Made by a program: the position numbers and the translations under genes. From assembly GCA_022376925.1 (NCBI GenBank), contig JAIOJX010000032.1, positions 205,278,939-205,342,938 of the forward strand: a stretch of DNA of 64,000 bases, written 5' to 3'. The stretch is from Tragulus kanchil (lineage: Eukaryota > Chordata > Mammalia > Artiodactyla > Tragulidae). The notes below the pieces were generated by a model. It made no database searches and had not been told where the DNA came from. It was given only the letters and a program-made list of their open reading frames with translations. Below are positions 12,006 to 24,753 of the stretch, piece by piece. Position 1 is the first letter of the stretch. The number at the start of each line of letters is the position of its first letter.

Positions 12006-13750
12006 TTTTTTAAAAAAGGAAAAAAACCCCACGCTTTATTTTTAGAGCTATTTTGAGTTCACAGGACAACAGAGCAGAAAGAACAGAGATTTCCCATATA
12101 TACTCCCTGCTTCCATGTCAGCAAAGACTTCTCCATTATCAAAATCCTCACCAGAGTGGTACATTTGTTACAAATGATGAATCTACACTGATAAACCTGC
12201 ATTACAGTCTAAGAGTTTTCTTGGTGTTGCACAGATCATGGGTTTGGAGGAGTGTATAATAACATGTGTTCACCATGACTGTATCAATCAAAATAGTTTT
12301 GCTACCCCCAAAATCCCTCCTGTCCTATTACTAACCCCTAGCAATCACACTCATCTTTACTTAACCTCTCCACAGTTTTGCCTTTTCCAGAATGTCATAT
12401 AGTTGGCCTAATAGATTGTCTGGCATTTTAGACTGGCTTGTTTCAAATAACAACATGCATTTAAGTTTCCCCTATGTCTTTTGAAGACTTGATAGTTTCT
12501 CTTTACTGCTGAATAATGTTCCATTGTCTGGATCTACCAGTTTACTTATCCCCTTACCTACTGAAGATTATTTGGTTGCATCCAAATTTTGACAGTTATA
12601 GAACAGAGCTGCTATCAATCACCAAGTGAATGTTATTGTGTGCTCAGTTTTCAACCCCTCTGGGTAAAATGCATTTGATTTTGGAATTTGAGGTGGATGA
12701 ATCTAGAAAAAGTGAAGTAAGTCAGAAAGAGGACAAACAAAGTGCACTGACACATATATATGGAATCTAGAAAGGCGGTCCTGATAAATGCATATGCAGA
12801 GCAGCAATGGAGAAACAGACATAGAGAATAGACTTATGGACATTATGGGGAGGAGGGAGGAGTGGGTGAGAGGTACAGAAAAAGTAACATGGAAACCTAC
12901 CCTATCATATGTAAAAGAGACAACCCTTGTGAATATGCTGTGAGACCAAGGGAACTTACATGGGAGCTATGCAACAACCTGAAGGGGTGGGATGGGGAGG
13001 AAGTGGGAGGGGTCAAGGTCATATCTATGACTGATTTGGGTATATGTATAGTTGTAAACAACAAGACTCTGTAAAATAAATACATTTTTTTAAAAAAGGA
13101 AAAAAACCCCACGCTTTATTTTTAGAGCTATTTTGAGTTCACAGGACAACAGAGCAGAAAGAACAGAGATTTCCCATATATACTCCCTGCTTCCATGTCA
13201 GCAAAGACTTCTCCATTATCAAAATCCTCACCAGAGTGGTACATTTGTTACAAATGATGAATCTACACTGATAAACCTGCATTACAGTCTAAGAGTTTTC
13301 TTGGTGTTGCACAGATCATGGGTTTGGAGGAGTGTATAATAACATGTGTTCACCATGACTGTATCAATCAAAATAGTTTTGCTACCCCCAAAATCCCTCC
13401 TGTCCTATTACTAACCCCTAGCAATCACACTCATCTTTACTTAACCTCTCCACAGTTTTGCCTTTTCCAGAATGTCATATAGTTGGCCTAATAGATTGTC
13501 TGGCATTTTAGACTGGCTTGTTTCAAATAACAACATGCATTTAAGTTTCCCCTATGTCTTTTGAAGACTTGATAGTTTCTCTTTACTGCTGAATAATGTT
13601 CCATTGTCTGGATCTACCAGTTTACTTATCCCCTTACCTACTGAAGATTATTTGGTTGCATCCAAATTTTGACAGTTATAGAACAGAGCTGCTATCAATC
13701 ACCAAGTGAATGTTATTGTGTGCTCAGTTTTCAACCCCTCTGGGTAAAAT
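11592..13750 (+). repeat. Direct duplication, offset 1080, spanning the L1 3' end
   Basis: The block 11592-12670 recurs at 12672-13750. The right copy starts with a degraded join (a GCATTTGA-like scrap fused to TTTGGAATTTGAGG, with CCTATTATAC missing); the remainder is identical as far as I compared. As a result the L1 3' UTR and the start of the antisense L1 each appear twice. Confidence 0.93.
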
Positions 13751-15748
13751 ATCATGGAGTGTGACTGCTAAACTGTATAGTAAGAACATGATTACTTTTG
13801 TAAGAACCTGCCAAACGGTCTTCCAGAGTGGCTGTACCATTTTGCATTCCTACCAGCAATGAATGAGAATTCCTGTTGCTCCACACCCTTGCCAGCCCTT
13901 AATACTGTCAGTGCTCTTGATTTTGGCCATTCTAATATATGTGTAGTTATGCTGTTGTTCAGCCACTAAGCTCTTTGCCACCCCATGGACTATAGCACCC
14001 AGGCTCTTCTGTCCCTGTCTCCTGGAGTTTGCTGAAATTCATGTCCATTGCATCAGTGATGCTACCTAACCATCTCATCCTCTGCTACCCCCTTCTCTTT
14101 TTGCCTTCAGCCTTTCCCAGCATCAGGGTCTTTTCCAGTGAGCTGGCTCTTCACATCAGGTGGCCAAAGTATTGAAGCTTCGGCAACAGTCCCTCCAATG
14201 AATATTCATGGTTTGCTTCAAGGTTCCCTTTAGGATTGACTGGCTTGATCTCCTGCATGCCAAGGGACTCTCAAGAGTCTTCTCCAGCACCACAATTCAA
14301 AAGCATCAATTCTTTGGTGCTCACCCTTCTTTACGGTCCACTTTGACATCCATACAGAACTACTGGAAAAACCATAACTTTGACTATATGAACCTATGTT
14401 GGCAAAGTGATGTCTCTGCTTTTTATTAATAATACTCTTGTCTAGGTTTGTCATAGCTTTCTTTCCAAGGAGCAGGCGTCTTTTAATTTCATGGCTGCAG
14501 TCACTCTCTGCAGTGATTTTAGAGCCCAAGAATATAAAATCTGGCACTGCTTCCACTTTTCACCCTATTTGCCATGAAGTGATGGGGCCGGATATCATGT
14601 TCTTCAAGCCAGCATAGTTGGCCTAATAGATTGTCTGGCATTTTAGACTGGCTTGTTTCAAATAACAACATGCATTTAAGTTTCCCCTATGTCTTTTGAA
14701 GACTTGATAGTTTCTCTTTACTGCTGAATAATGTTCCATTGTCTGGATCTACCAGTTTACTTATCCCCTTACCTACTGAAGATTATTTGGTTGCATCCAA
14801 ATTTTGACAGTTATAGAACAGAGCTGCTATCAATCACCAAGTGAATGTTATTGTGTGCTCAGTTTTCAACCCCTCTGGGTAAAATATCATGGAGTGTGAC
14901 TGCTAAACTGTATAGTAAGAACATGATTACTTTTGTAAGAACCTGCCAAACGGTCTTCCAGAGTGGCTGTACCATTTTGCATTCCTACCAGCAATGAATG
15001 AGAATTCCTGTTGCTCCACACCCTTGCCAGCCCTTAATACTGTCAGTGCTCTTGATTTTGGCCATTCTAATATATGTGTAGTTATGCTGTTGTTCAGCCA
15101 CTAAGCTCTTTGCCACCCCATGGACTATAGCACCCAGGCTCTTCTGTCCCTGTCTCCTGGAGTTTGCTGAAATTCATGTCCATTGCATCAGTGATGCTAC
15201 CTAACCATCTCATCCTCTGCTACCCCCTTCTCTTTTTGCCTTCAGCCTTTCCCAGCATCAGGGTCTTTTCCAGTGAGCTGGCTCTTCACATCAGGTGGCC
15301 AAAGTATTGAAGCTTCGGCAACAGTCCCTCCAATGAATATTCATGGTTTGCTTCAAGGTTCCCTTTAGGATTGACTGGCTTGATCTCCTGCATGCCAAGG
15401 GACTCTCAAGAGTCTTCTCCAGCACCACAATTCAAAAGCATCAATTCTTTGGTGCTCACCCTTCTTTACGGTCCACTTTGACATCCATACAGAACTACTG
15501 GAAAAACCATAACTTTGACTATATGAACCTATGTTGGCAAAGTGATGTCTCTGCTTTTTATTAATAATACTCTTGTCTAGGTTTGTCATAGCTTTCTTTC
15601 CAAGGAGCAGGCGTCTTTTAATTTCATGGCTGCAGTCACTCTCTGCAGTGATTTTAGAGCCCAAGAATATAAAATCTGGCACTGCTTCCACTTTTCACCC
15701 TATTTGCCATGAAGTGATGGGGCCGGATATCATGTTCTTCAAGCCAGC
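13478..15748 (+). repeat. Direct duplication, offset 1135
   Basis: The block 13478-14613 (L1 3' UTR plus BovB 3' part) recurs at 14613-15748. The left copy ends after TTCTTCAAGCCAGC, where the right copy begins directly. No difference seen beyond the edges. Confidence 0.93.
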
Positions 15749-15995
15749 TTTTTCACCCTCATCAAGAGGCTCTTTTGTCCTTCACTTTCTGTCATTAGTG
15801 GTATCACCTGCATATTTGAGATTGCTGGTATTTCTCCTGGAAATCTTGGTTTCAGCTTGTGATTCATTCATCCTGGCTTTTCCCATGATGTGCTCTGCAT
15901 ATAAGTCAAATAAACAAGGTGACAATATACAGCGTTGTCATACTCTTTTCCCAGTTTTGAAGCAGTCAGTTAAGTCTGGTTCTAATTTTTGCTTC
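13951..15995 (-). mobile_element. BovB 3' fragment nested in the antisense L1
   Basis: Antisense reading shows BovB ORF2 C-terminal sequence: FIFLGSKITAESDCSHEIKR, RLLLGKKAMTNLDKSI, HQRIDAFELWCWRRLLRVPW. The 3' end begins at GCTGTTGTTCAGCCACTAAG on plus. Flanking L1 sequence resumes at about 15996 (CCACATATCTCCACACATGA). It is duplicated by the block at 13478-15748, so the true insertion is about 0.9-1 kb. Confidence 0.88.
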
Positions 15996-16366
15996 TTGAC
16001 CCACATATCTCCACACATGATGGAATGCATCTTTTCATATGCTTATCATGTGTTTATCTTCTTAGGTGAAGTGCCAAGGTTTTTGGCCCATTTTTAAATT
16101 GGTTTGTTTTCTTATTGTTGAGTTTTAAGAGATCTTTTTGATTCTGGATAATAGCCCTTTATTGATACATGGTTTGCCAATATATTTGTCTCAGTCTGCG
16201 GCCTTTTTATTCTCTTGGTCATGTCTTCCCCACAGTAGGAATTTTAATTTGAATGAAGTCCAATTTATTGATTCTTTCTTTCATGGGCTATGATCTAAAA
16301 TGTCATTATCAAAGCAAAGATCATCTAGATTTTCTCCTATGTTCTCTTCCAGGAGTATTACTGTTG

Positions 16367-16412
16367 TTGTTGTTGTTGTTGTTGTTTTGTATACGTGTGT
16401 GTGTGTGTTTTC
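16367..16412. repeat. Microsatellites (GTT)n and (GT)n
   Basis: About seven GTT units followed by TTGTATAC and a GT run. Repeated at about 17496-17540 by the duplication with the same unit counts. Such tracts normally differ in length even between alleles, so identical lengths argue that the copies have one source. Confidence 0.9.
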
Positions 16413-16750
16413 AGTTAGGTCCGTGATCTACTTTGAGTAAATTTTTGTGAAGGGTGTAAGTCTGTATCTAGATTTACTTATTTTTCATGTCAATGATCAG
16501 TTGTTCCAGGACTGTCTGTTGAAAATACTGTGCTTGCTCCATTGCATTGCCTTTGTTCCTTTGTCAAAGATCAGTTGAGTATATTCATGTGGGTCTATTT
16601 AGGGCTCTTAATTCTGTTCTACTTACTTTTGTCTGTTTCTTCACAAAGAGCAAGCTGTCTTGATTACTGATTGGTTTAAGTCTTGAAGTTGAACTTCAAG
16701 TACACACTATCAATCTTCAAATTTTTTTTAAGTTTAAAAAAATTTTTTTT

Positions 16751-16946
16751 GCGGGGGGCCACTTTCATTGATCTTTCATTTATTTATCTTTGTTCTTTGG
16801 CTTGTGTGGGCCTCCCATCGCAGTGGCCTCTGTCGATGCAGAGTACCGGCTTGGTAGTGAGACACATCGGTCCAGTCGCTCCACGGCACATGGGATCTTC
16901 CCAGACCAGGGATCGAACCACCGCCTTGGCAAAGTGGTGTTCTGGG
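16751..16946 (-). mobile_element. CHR SINE, cut by a duplication junction
   Basis: Antisense CHR body: GGCCTCCCATCGCAGTGGCC, ACACATCGGTCCAGTCGCTC and GACCAGGGATCGAACCACCG on plus. The tRNA head is missing here because the left duplication copy ends inside it; the complete version is at 17880-18103. Confidence 0.85.
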
Positions 16947-17879
16947 GATTTTTGGTTTATTTCTCCTGGAAATCTTGGTTTCAGCTTGTGATTCATTCAT
17001 CCTGGCTTTTCCCATGATGTGCTCTGCATATAAGTCAAATAAACAAGGTGACAATATACAGCGTTGTCATACTCTTTTCCCAGTTTTGAAGCAGTCAGTT
17101 AAGTCTGGTTCTAATTTTTGCTTCTTGACCCACATATCTCCACACATGATGGAATGCATCTTTTCATATGCTTATCATGTGTTTATCTTCTTAGGTGAAG
17201 TGCCAAGGTTTTTGGCCCATTTTTAAATTGGTTTGTTTTCTTATTGTTGAGTTTTAAGAGATCTTTTTGATTCTGGATAATAGCCCTTTATTGATACATG
17301 GTTTGCCAATATATTTGTCTCAGTCTGCGGCCTTTTTATTCTCTTGGTCATGTCTTCCCCACAGTAGGAATTTTAATTTGAATGAAGTCCAATTTATTGA
17401 TTCTTTCTTTCATGGGCTATGATCTAAAATGTCATTATCAAAGCAAAGATCATCTAGATTTTCTCCTATGTTCTCTTCCAGGAGTATTACTGTTGTTGTT
17501 GTTGTTGTTGTTGTTTTGTATACGTGTGTGTGTGTGTTTTCAGTTAGGTCCGTGATCTACTTTGAGTAAATTTTTGTGAAGGGTGTAAGTCTGTATCTAG
17601 ATTTACTTATTTTTCATGTCAATGATCAGTTGTTCCAGGACTGTCTGTTGAAAATACTGTGCTTGCTCCATTGCATTGCCTTTGTTCCTTTGTCAAAGAT
17701 CAGTTGAGTATATTCATGTGGGTCTATTTAGGGCTCTTAATTCTGTTCTACTTACTTTTGTCTGTTTCTTCACAAAGAGCAAGCTGTCTTGATTACTGAT
17801 TGGTTTAAGTCTTGAAGTTGAACTTCAAGTACACACTATCAATCTTCAAATTTTTTTTAAGTTTAAAAAAATTTTTTTT

Positions 17880-18103
17880 GCGGGGGGCCACTTTCATTGA
17901 TCTTTCATTTATTTATCTTTGTTCTTTGGCTTGTGTGGGCCTCCCATCGCAGTGGCCTCTGTCGATGCAGAGTACCGGCTTGGTAGTGAGACACATCGGT
18001 CCAGTCGCTCCACGGCACATGGGATCTTCCCAGACCAGGGATCGAACCACCGCCTTGCACTGCAAAGTGGTGTTCTTACCCACTGAACCACTAGAGAAAC
18101 CCA
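17880..18103 (-). mobile_element. CHR SINE, complete copy
   Basis: Same element as 16751-16946, with the head intact (CTTACCCACTGAACCACTAG then AGAAACCCAAG on plus). T-rich stretch at the 3' side (17855-17878) is the A-tail on minus. Confidence 0.87.
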
Positions 18104-18111
18104 AGATTTTT

Positions 18112-18330
18112 TTTTTTTAATTGAAGGATAATAGCTTTACAGAGTTTGTTGTTTACTGCCGAACATCAACATGAACCAGCCATAGGTACACGTTCTCTCC
18201 CTCTTGAGCTTCCCTCCACTCTCCCTCCCCATCCCAATCCTCTAGATTGTTACAGAGCCCCTCTTTGAGCTCCCTTGGTCTCACACCAGATCCCCATTGG
18301 TCATCTATTTTACATAGTCAGTCCTTCAAT
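18112..18330 (-). mobile_element. 3' UTR fragment of another ruminant L1
   Basis: T-run followed by AATTGAAGGATAATAGCTTT, TTGTTTACTGCCGAACATCA, ACATGAACCAGCCATAGGTA and CTCCCTCCCCATCCCAATCC on plus, a sequence I recognise as common at the 3' end of ruminant L1 copies read antisense. Family assignment is from memory. Confidence 0.6.
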
Positions 18331-18489
18331 TCTGTTCTTCAGTACTGTTAGCTTTTCCAGATCTTTTGCGTCTCTATATAAACTTTAGAATCAGTTGGTT
18401 GACATCGACAAAAGAATTGCTGAATTTCAACTGGGATTCCATTTAATCTATAGATCAATTTGGAATGAACTGCCATCCATAAAAATTTT

Positions 18490-18803
18490 TTTCTTCCTTT
18501 ATTTTTGGCTACACTAGGTCTTCACTGCTGTGAGCAGGCTTCCTCTAGTTCCAGGGACCAGAGGTGACTCTCTAGTTTTGGTATGTGGGTTTCATTGTGG
18601 TGGCTTCTCTTGTTGTGCAATACTGGCTCTAATGTACATGGGTTCAGTAGTTGTGGCTCAGGGGCTCCAGAGCACTAGCTCAGCACTTGAGGCACTCATG
18701 CTTAGCTGCCCCACAGCATGTGGAATTTTCCCAGACCTGCATTGAGCCCATGTCTGCTGCCTTTGCAGGCAGATTCTTAACCACTGGACCACTAGGGAAG
18801 TCC
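18490..18803 (-). mobile_element. CHR SINE in antisense L1
   Basis: On plus: TTATTTTTGGCTACACTAGG, CTTCTCTTGTTGTGCAATAC, GTTCAGTAGTTGTGGCTCAG, then AACCACTGGACCACTAGGGA AGTCC, the reverse complement of the CHR head. L1 sequence continues on both sides. Confidence 0.85.
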
Positions 18804-19800
18804 AAGAATTGACATCTTGACCATATTTGGTCTTCCTATCCGTGAACATGGAATATCAGCATTTATCAGTTTTATAGTTTTCCTCATATAGATCTTGTAC
18901 ATATCTTATTGGATTTATACCAAGTATTTCATTTTGGGGGGTGCTAATGTAAAATAGTATTGTTTTAAAATTCAAATTCTACCTGTTTATTGCTAGTACA
19001 TAGGAAAGCAACTGACTTTTATATACTAATTTTGTGTACCCTGCAACCTTTGCTGTAATTGCTTCTTAGTTCCAGGAGTTTGTTGATTCAGATTTTCTAC
19101 ACAGACAACCACATCTGTGAAGCTTGCTTTCTTCTTTCCCAATGTATATATATGTTGTTTCCTTGTCTTACTGCATTAACTAGGACATCTGATAATGTTG
19201 AAAAGCAGTGGTCTGAGGGAATACCCTTGCCTTGTTTATGATCTTAGTGGGAAAGCTTCAAGTTTCTCAGCAAGAAAGACGAAACATGTTTGTCATAGGG
19301 GTTTTACATTCTTTATGTAAGAATGTTCCCCTCTATCCCTCATTAACTGAGGGTTTTATATTAAATGGGTGATGGATTCTGTTAAATGTTTCTACCACTT
19401 CTATTACGATCATGTGGTTTTCTTCTTTGGTCTGCTGGATTGTATTAACTGATTTTTGAATGTTGAACCAGCCTCGTACAACTAGTATGTATTTCCCCCT
19501 TGGTTGTTACATATAATTATTTTTCTACATTGTTGGATTTGCTAATATTTTGTTGAGGATTTCCGTATTTCATGTGAGAGACTTGTAGTCTGTAGTTTTC
19601 TTTTCTTATAATGTCTTTGGTTTTGATATTACAATAATGCTGGCCTCATAATGTAAGAGACATTTCCTCTGTTTCTATCATCTGGAAGAGCTCATAGGGA
19701 ATTGATATAATTTCTTAAAATTGTTCGACAGAATTCCCAATGAACTCATCTGAGCTTGGTGCTTTCTGGTTTGTAAGGTTAATAATTATTGATTTGTATA

Positions 19801-19877
19801 TTGGGTTGGCCAAAAAGTTCATTCAGGTTTTTCTGTAAGATCATGTGGGAAAAAATCAAACATTTTGGCCAACCCAA
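19801..19877. mobile_element. Mariner-type MITE
   Basis: A 77-base element with terminal inverted repeats TTGGGTTGGCCAAAA and TTTTGGCCAACCCAA, inserted after TA. The loop region is imperfectly complementary. It matches the short mariner-derived elements known from ruminants. No transposase. Confidence 0.88.
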
Positions 19878-20861
19878 CAGGTACTGTAGAGGTCTACTCA
19901 AGTTTATTTCTCTTGTGTGAGTTTTAGCTGACTGTGCCTTTAAGTAAGTTGATCTTGTACATATCTTATTGGATTTATACCAAGTATTTCATTTTGGGGG
20001 GTGCTAATGTAAAATAGTATTGTTTTAAAATTCAAATTCTACCTGTTTATTGCTAGTACATAGGAAAGCAACTGACTTTTATATACTAATTTTGTGTACC
20101 CTGCAACCTTTGCTGTAATTGCTTCTTAGTTCCAGGAGTTTGTTGATTCAGATTTTCTACACAGACAACCACATCTGTGAAGCTTGCTTTCTTCTTTCCC
20201 AATGTATATATATGTTGTTTCCTTGTCTTACTGCATTAACTAGGACATCTGATAATGTTGAAAAGCAGTGGTCTGAGGGAATACCCTTGCCTTGTTTATG
20301 ATCTTAGTGGGAAAGCTTCAAGTTTCTCAGCAAGAAAGACGAAACATGTTTGTCATAGGGGTTTTACATTCTTTATGTAAGAATGTTCCCCTCTATCCCT
20401 CATTAACTGAGGGTTTTATATTAAATGGGTGATGGATTCTGTTAAATGTTTCTACCACTTCTATTACGATCATGTGGTTTTCTTCTTTGGTCTGCTGGAT
20501 TGTATTAACTGATTTTTGAATGTTGAACCAGCCTCGTACAACTAGTATGTATTTCCCCCTTGGTTGTTACATATAATTATTTTTCTACATTGTTGGATTT
20601 GCTAATATTTTGTTGTGGTTTTCCCGTATTTCATGTGAGAGACTTGTAGTCTGTAGTTTTCTTTTCTTATAATGTCTTTGGTTTTGATATTACAATAATG
20701 CTGGCCTCATAATGTAAGAGACATTTCCTCTGTTTCTATCATCTGGAAGAGCTCATAGGGAATTGATATAATTTCTTAAAATTGTTCGACAGAATTCCCA
20801 ATGAACTCATCTGAGCTTGGTGCTTTCTGGTTTGTAAGGTTAATAATTATTGATTTGTATA

Positions 20862-20938
20862 TTGGGTTGGCCAAAAAGTTCATTCAGGTTTTTCTGTAAG
20901 ATCATGTGGGAAAAAATCAAACATTTTGGCCAACCCAA
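20862..20938. mobile_element. Mariner-type MITE, duplication copy
   Basis: Same 77-base element as at 19801 with identical ends, produced by the 1060-base duplication. Confidence 0.88.
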
Positions 20939-21947
20939 CAGGTACTGTAGAGGTCTACTCAAGTTTATTTCTCTTGTGTGAGTTTTAGCTGACTGTGCCT
21001 TTAAGTAAGTTGATCTGTTTCATATACATGTCCAATTTGTGGGCAAAGAGTTGTTCATAGTATTCCTTTGTTATTCAAACAAGTATTTAAAAAAAAAATG
21101 TGATATTTGAAAAAATATTTTAACAGCTCCTATGTACCCAGTTGTTATAATTCCTAACGGAGCAGAAAAAGATTTGGAAAAAAGAACTTCATGATTAAGG
21201 GAAATTATTTTCTCAATTGAAAACTTAATTTCCCCACCATTGAAAAATATCACTCAAAAGCTTACTGATTTTGAACCATGGCTACTTCTGAGAACTTATT
21301 TTGCTTACCTCTATCTATTCCAAATTGATTCAAAAGGTAGAATTCAAATGAGAGAAGCACATAGAATGAGAACTCTAAAATATTCAAAAAAAGAAAAAAA
21401 AAGGCATTTCTTTAGAAAACCTTGACATCAAGTTAGGACTCTGTAAAATACACATATATATCACTATTAGGAGGACATAAAAAAAGATACTGTTTCCCTG
21501 TAGCCCAGTTATTCAATTGTTTTTTATCTGGAAAATTTGAAATTACACCTCCCAAAGGGGCATTTACAAGGATGTTCAATGCAACACAGTTATGACAATG
21601 AAACTGTAACAAATGAGGGAAAATAATGTTATTTACATAACAGGTATATATGTGTATATGACAGAGTGGGTCTGCAAAACAATGTGTGAAGAGTATCATT
21701 CATGGAAAAAACAATAAAAACATATGCTTAAAGATGCATACATATTTGTTGTTGTTCAGTCAGTAAGTCATGTCCGAGTTTTTGCAACCATGCTGCAAAA
21801 AACAAATAAAACATCTATCTGGGGTTTTCCATAGGAAGCTCATAGGAATTGATATAATTTCTTAAAATTGTTCGACAGAATTCCCAATGAACTCATCTGA
21901 GCTTGGTGCTTTCTGGTTTGTAAGGTTAATAATTATTGATTTGTATT

Positions 21948-22027
21948 TTGGGGTTTGGGCCAAAAAGTTCATTCAGGTTTTTCTGTAAGATCATGTGGGA
22001 AAAAATCAAACATTTTGGCCAACCCAA
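21948..22027. mobile_element. Mariner-type MITE, duplication copy with damaged left end
   Basis: The right inverted repeat is intact (TTTTGGCCAACCCAA) but the left one reads GGGGTTTGGGCCAAAA, spoiling the palindrome. Damage coincides with the start of a duplicated block, so it looks like sequence error. Confidence 0.8.
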
Positions 22028-22528
22028 CAGGTACTGTAGAGGTCTACTCAAGTTTATTTCTCTTGTGTGAGTTTTAGCTGACTGTGCCTTTAAGTAAGTT
22101 GATCTGTTTCATATACATGTCCAATTTGTGGGCAAAGAGTTGTTCATAGTATTCCTTTGTTATTCAAACAAGTATTTAAAAAAAAAATGTGATATTTGAA
22201 AAAATATTTTAACAGCTCCTATGTACCCAGTTGTTATAATTCCTAACGGAGCAGAAAAAGATTTGGAAAAAAGAACTTCATGATTAAGGGAAATTATTTT
22301 CTCAATTGAAAACTTAATTTCCCCACCATTGAAAAATATCACTCAAAAGCTTACTGATTTTGAACCATGGCTACTTCTGAGAACTTATTTTGCTTACCTC
22401 TATCTATTCCAAATTGATTCAAAAGGTAGAATTCAAATGAGAGAAGCACATAGAATGAGAACTCTAAAATATTCAAAAAAAGAAAAAAAAAGGCATTTCT
22501 TTAGAAAACCTTGACATCAAGTTAGGAC

Positions 22529-24753
22529 TCTGTAAAATACACATATATATCACTATTAGGAGGACATAAAAAAAGATACTGTTTCCCTGTAGCCCAGTTA
22601 TTCAATTGTTTTTTATCTGGAAAATTTGAAATTACACCTCCCAAAGGGGCATTTACAAGGATGTTCAATGCAACACAGTTATGACAATGAAACTGTAACA
22701 AATGAGGGAAAATAATGTTATTTACATAACAGGTATATATGTGTATATGACAGAGTGGGTCTGCAAAACAATGTGTGAAGAGTATCATTCATGGAAAAAA
22801 CAATAAAAACATATGCTTAAAGATGCATACATATTTGTTGTTGTTCAGTCAGTAAGTCATGTCCGATTCTTTGCAACCTGATGGACTGCTGCATATCAGG
22901 CTTCTCTGTCCTCCACTATTTCCTGTAGTTCACTCAAATTCATGTCCATTGCATCAGTGACACTACCTAACCATCTCTTCCTCTCTGCCTCCTTCTCTTT
23001 TTGCCTTCAGTCCTTCCAAGCATCAGGATCTTTTCCAGTGAGTCAGCTCTTCACATCAGGTGGCCAAAGTATTGAAGCTTCGGCAACAGTCCCTCCAATG
23101 AATATTCATGGTTTGCTTCAAGGTTCCCTTTAGGATTGACTGGCTTGATCTCCTGCACGCCAAGGGACTCTCAAGTCTTCTTCAGCACACAACTCAAAAG
23201 CATCAATTCTTCCGTGCTCACCCTTCTTTATGGTCTGACTTTTACATTCATACAGGACTACTGGGAAAACCATAGCTTTATTATATTGACTTTTATCAGT
23301 GAAGCGGTATCTCTGCTTTTTACTATGTGGTCTAGGTGTGTCATAGTTTTCCTTCTAAGAAGCAAGAGTTTTTTAACTTCATGGCTGTACTGTCTGCAGT
23401 GATTTTGGAGCCCAGGAAAATAAAATCTTGTCACTGCTTTTACTTTTCCCCCTTCTATTTGTCATGAAGTGGTGGGACTAGATGCCACAATCTGTTTTTC
23501 AATGTTGAGTTTCAAGCCAGCTTTTTCACTCTCAAGAAGCTCTTTAGTTCCTCTTGACTTTCTGCCACAAGGGTGGTGTCATCTGCATATCTGAGGTTGC
23601 TGATATTTCTCCCAGCAATCTTGATTGCAGTTTGGGATTCTCTGTAAAATACACATATATATCACTATTAGGAGGACATAAAAAAAGATACTGTTTCCCT
23701 GTAGCCCAGTTATTCAATTGTTTTTTATCTGGAAAATTTGAAATTACACCTCCCAAAGGGGCATTTACAAGGATGTTCAATGCAACACAGTTATGACAAT
23801 GAAACTGTAACAAATGAGGGAAAATAATGTTATTTACATAACAGGTATATATGTGTATATGACAGAGTGGGTCTGCAAAACAATGTGTGAAGAGTATCAT
23901 TCATGGAAAAAACAATAAAAACATATGCTTAAAGATGCATACATATTTGTTGTTGTTCAGTCAGTAAGTCATGTCCGATTCTTTGCAACCTGATGGACTG
24001 CTGCATATCAGGCTTCTCTGTCCTCCACTATTTCCTGTAGTTCACTCAAATTCATGTCCATTGCATCAGTGACACTACCTAACCATCTCTTCCTCTCTGC
24101 CTCCTTCTCTTTTTGCCTTCAGTCCTTCCAAGCATCAGGATCTTTTCCAGTGAGTCAGCTCTTCACATCAGGTGGCCAAAGTATTGAAGCTTCGGCAACA
24201 GTCCCTCCAATGAATATTCATGGTTTGCTTCAAGGTTCCCTTTAGGATTGACTGGCTTGATCTCCTGCACGCCAAGGGACTCTCAAGTCTTCTTCAGCAC
24301 ACAACTCAAAAGCATCAATTCTTCCGTGCTCACCCTTCTTTATGGTCTGACTTTTACATTCATACAGGACTACTGGGAAAACCATAGCTTTATTATATTG
24401 ACTTTTATCAGTGAAGCGGTATCTCTGCTTTTTACTATGTGGTCTAGGTGTGTCATAGTTTTCCTTCTAAGAAGCAAGAGTTTTTTAACTTCATGGCTGT
24501 ACTGTCTGCAGTGATTTTGGAGCCCAGGAAAATAAAATCTTGTCACTGCTTTTACTTTTCCCCCTTCTATTTGTCATGAAGTGGTGGGACTAGATGCCAC
24601 AATCTGTTTTTTCAATGTTGAGTTTCAAGCCAGCTTTTTCACTCTCAAGAAGCTCTTTAGTTCCTCTTGACTTTCTGCCACAAGGGTGGTGTCATCTGCA
24701 TATCTGAGGTTGCTGATATTTCTCCCAGCAATCTTGATTGCAGTTTGGGATTC
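22529..24753 (+). repeat. Direct duplication, offset about 1112
   Basis: The block 22529-23641 recurs at 23642-24753, joined directly at GTTTGGGATTC. One T-run differs (CTGTTTTTC versus CTGTTTTTTC). It overlaps the right copy of the previous duplication, so the sequence at 21440 exists three times (21440, 22528, 23641). Confidence 0.93.

Larger units (their letters stand above)
15830..18074 (+). repeat. Direct duplication, offset 1129
   Basis: The block 15830-16946 recurs at 16960-18074. The join lies inside a CHR SINE, where the left copy has lost CACT in CCGCCTTG(CACT)GCAAAG and stops a few bases later; a short filler follows. Includes the (GTT)n tract twice. Confidence 0.93.
18891..21015 (+). 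repeat. Direct duplication, offset 1060
   Basis: The block 18891-19955 recurs at 19951-21015, joined at GTTGATCT with no filler. One difference cluster: GTTGAGGATTTCCG near 19553 versus GTTGTGGTTTTCCCG near 20613. Confidence 0.93.
12030..21085 (-). mobile_element. Older L1 (L1M-type) in antisense, heavily nested
   Basis: The plus strand reads the reverse complement of an old mammalian L1 from its 3' UTR (TTAGAGCTATTTTGAGTTCA, GTGGTACATTTGTTACAAAT, CCAGAATGTCATATAGTTGG) through ORF2 (TTGCATTCCTACCAGCAATG, GATTCTGGATAATAGCCCTT, ATTGGATTTATACCAAGTAT, GCTTGGTGCTTTCTGGTTTG) to a break near 21085. It is split by BovB (13951-15995), a CHR SINE, a second L1 fragment, another CHR SINE and a MITE, and stretched by four ~1.1 kb duplications. 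It lies tail to tail with the sense L1 ending at 12005. Confidence 0.82.
20750..22868 (+). repeat. Direct duplication, offset 1089
   Basis: The block 20750-21779 recurs at 21838-22868, separated by a 58-base single-copy filler (21780-21837). The first 120 bases of the right copy are error-laden: the MITE end reads TTTTGGGGTTTGGGCC instead of TATTGGGTTGGCC. Confidence 0.93.
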
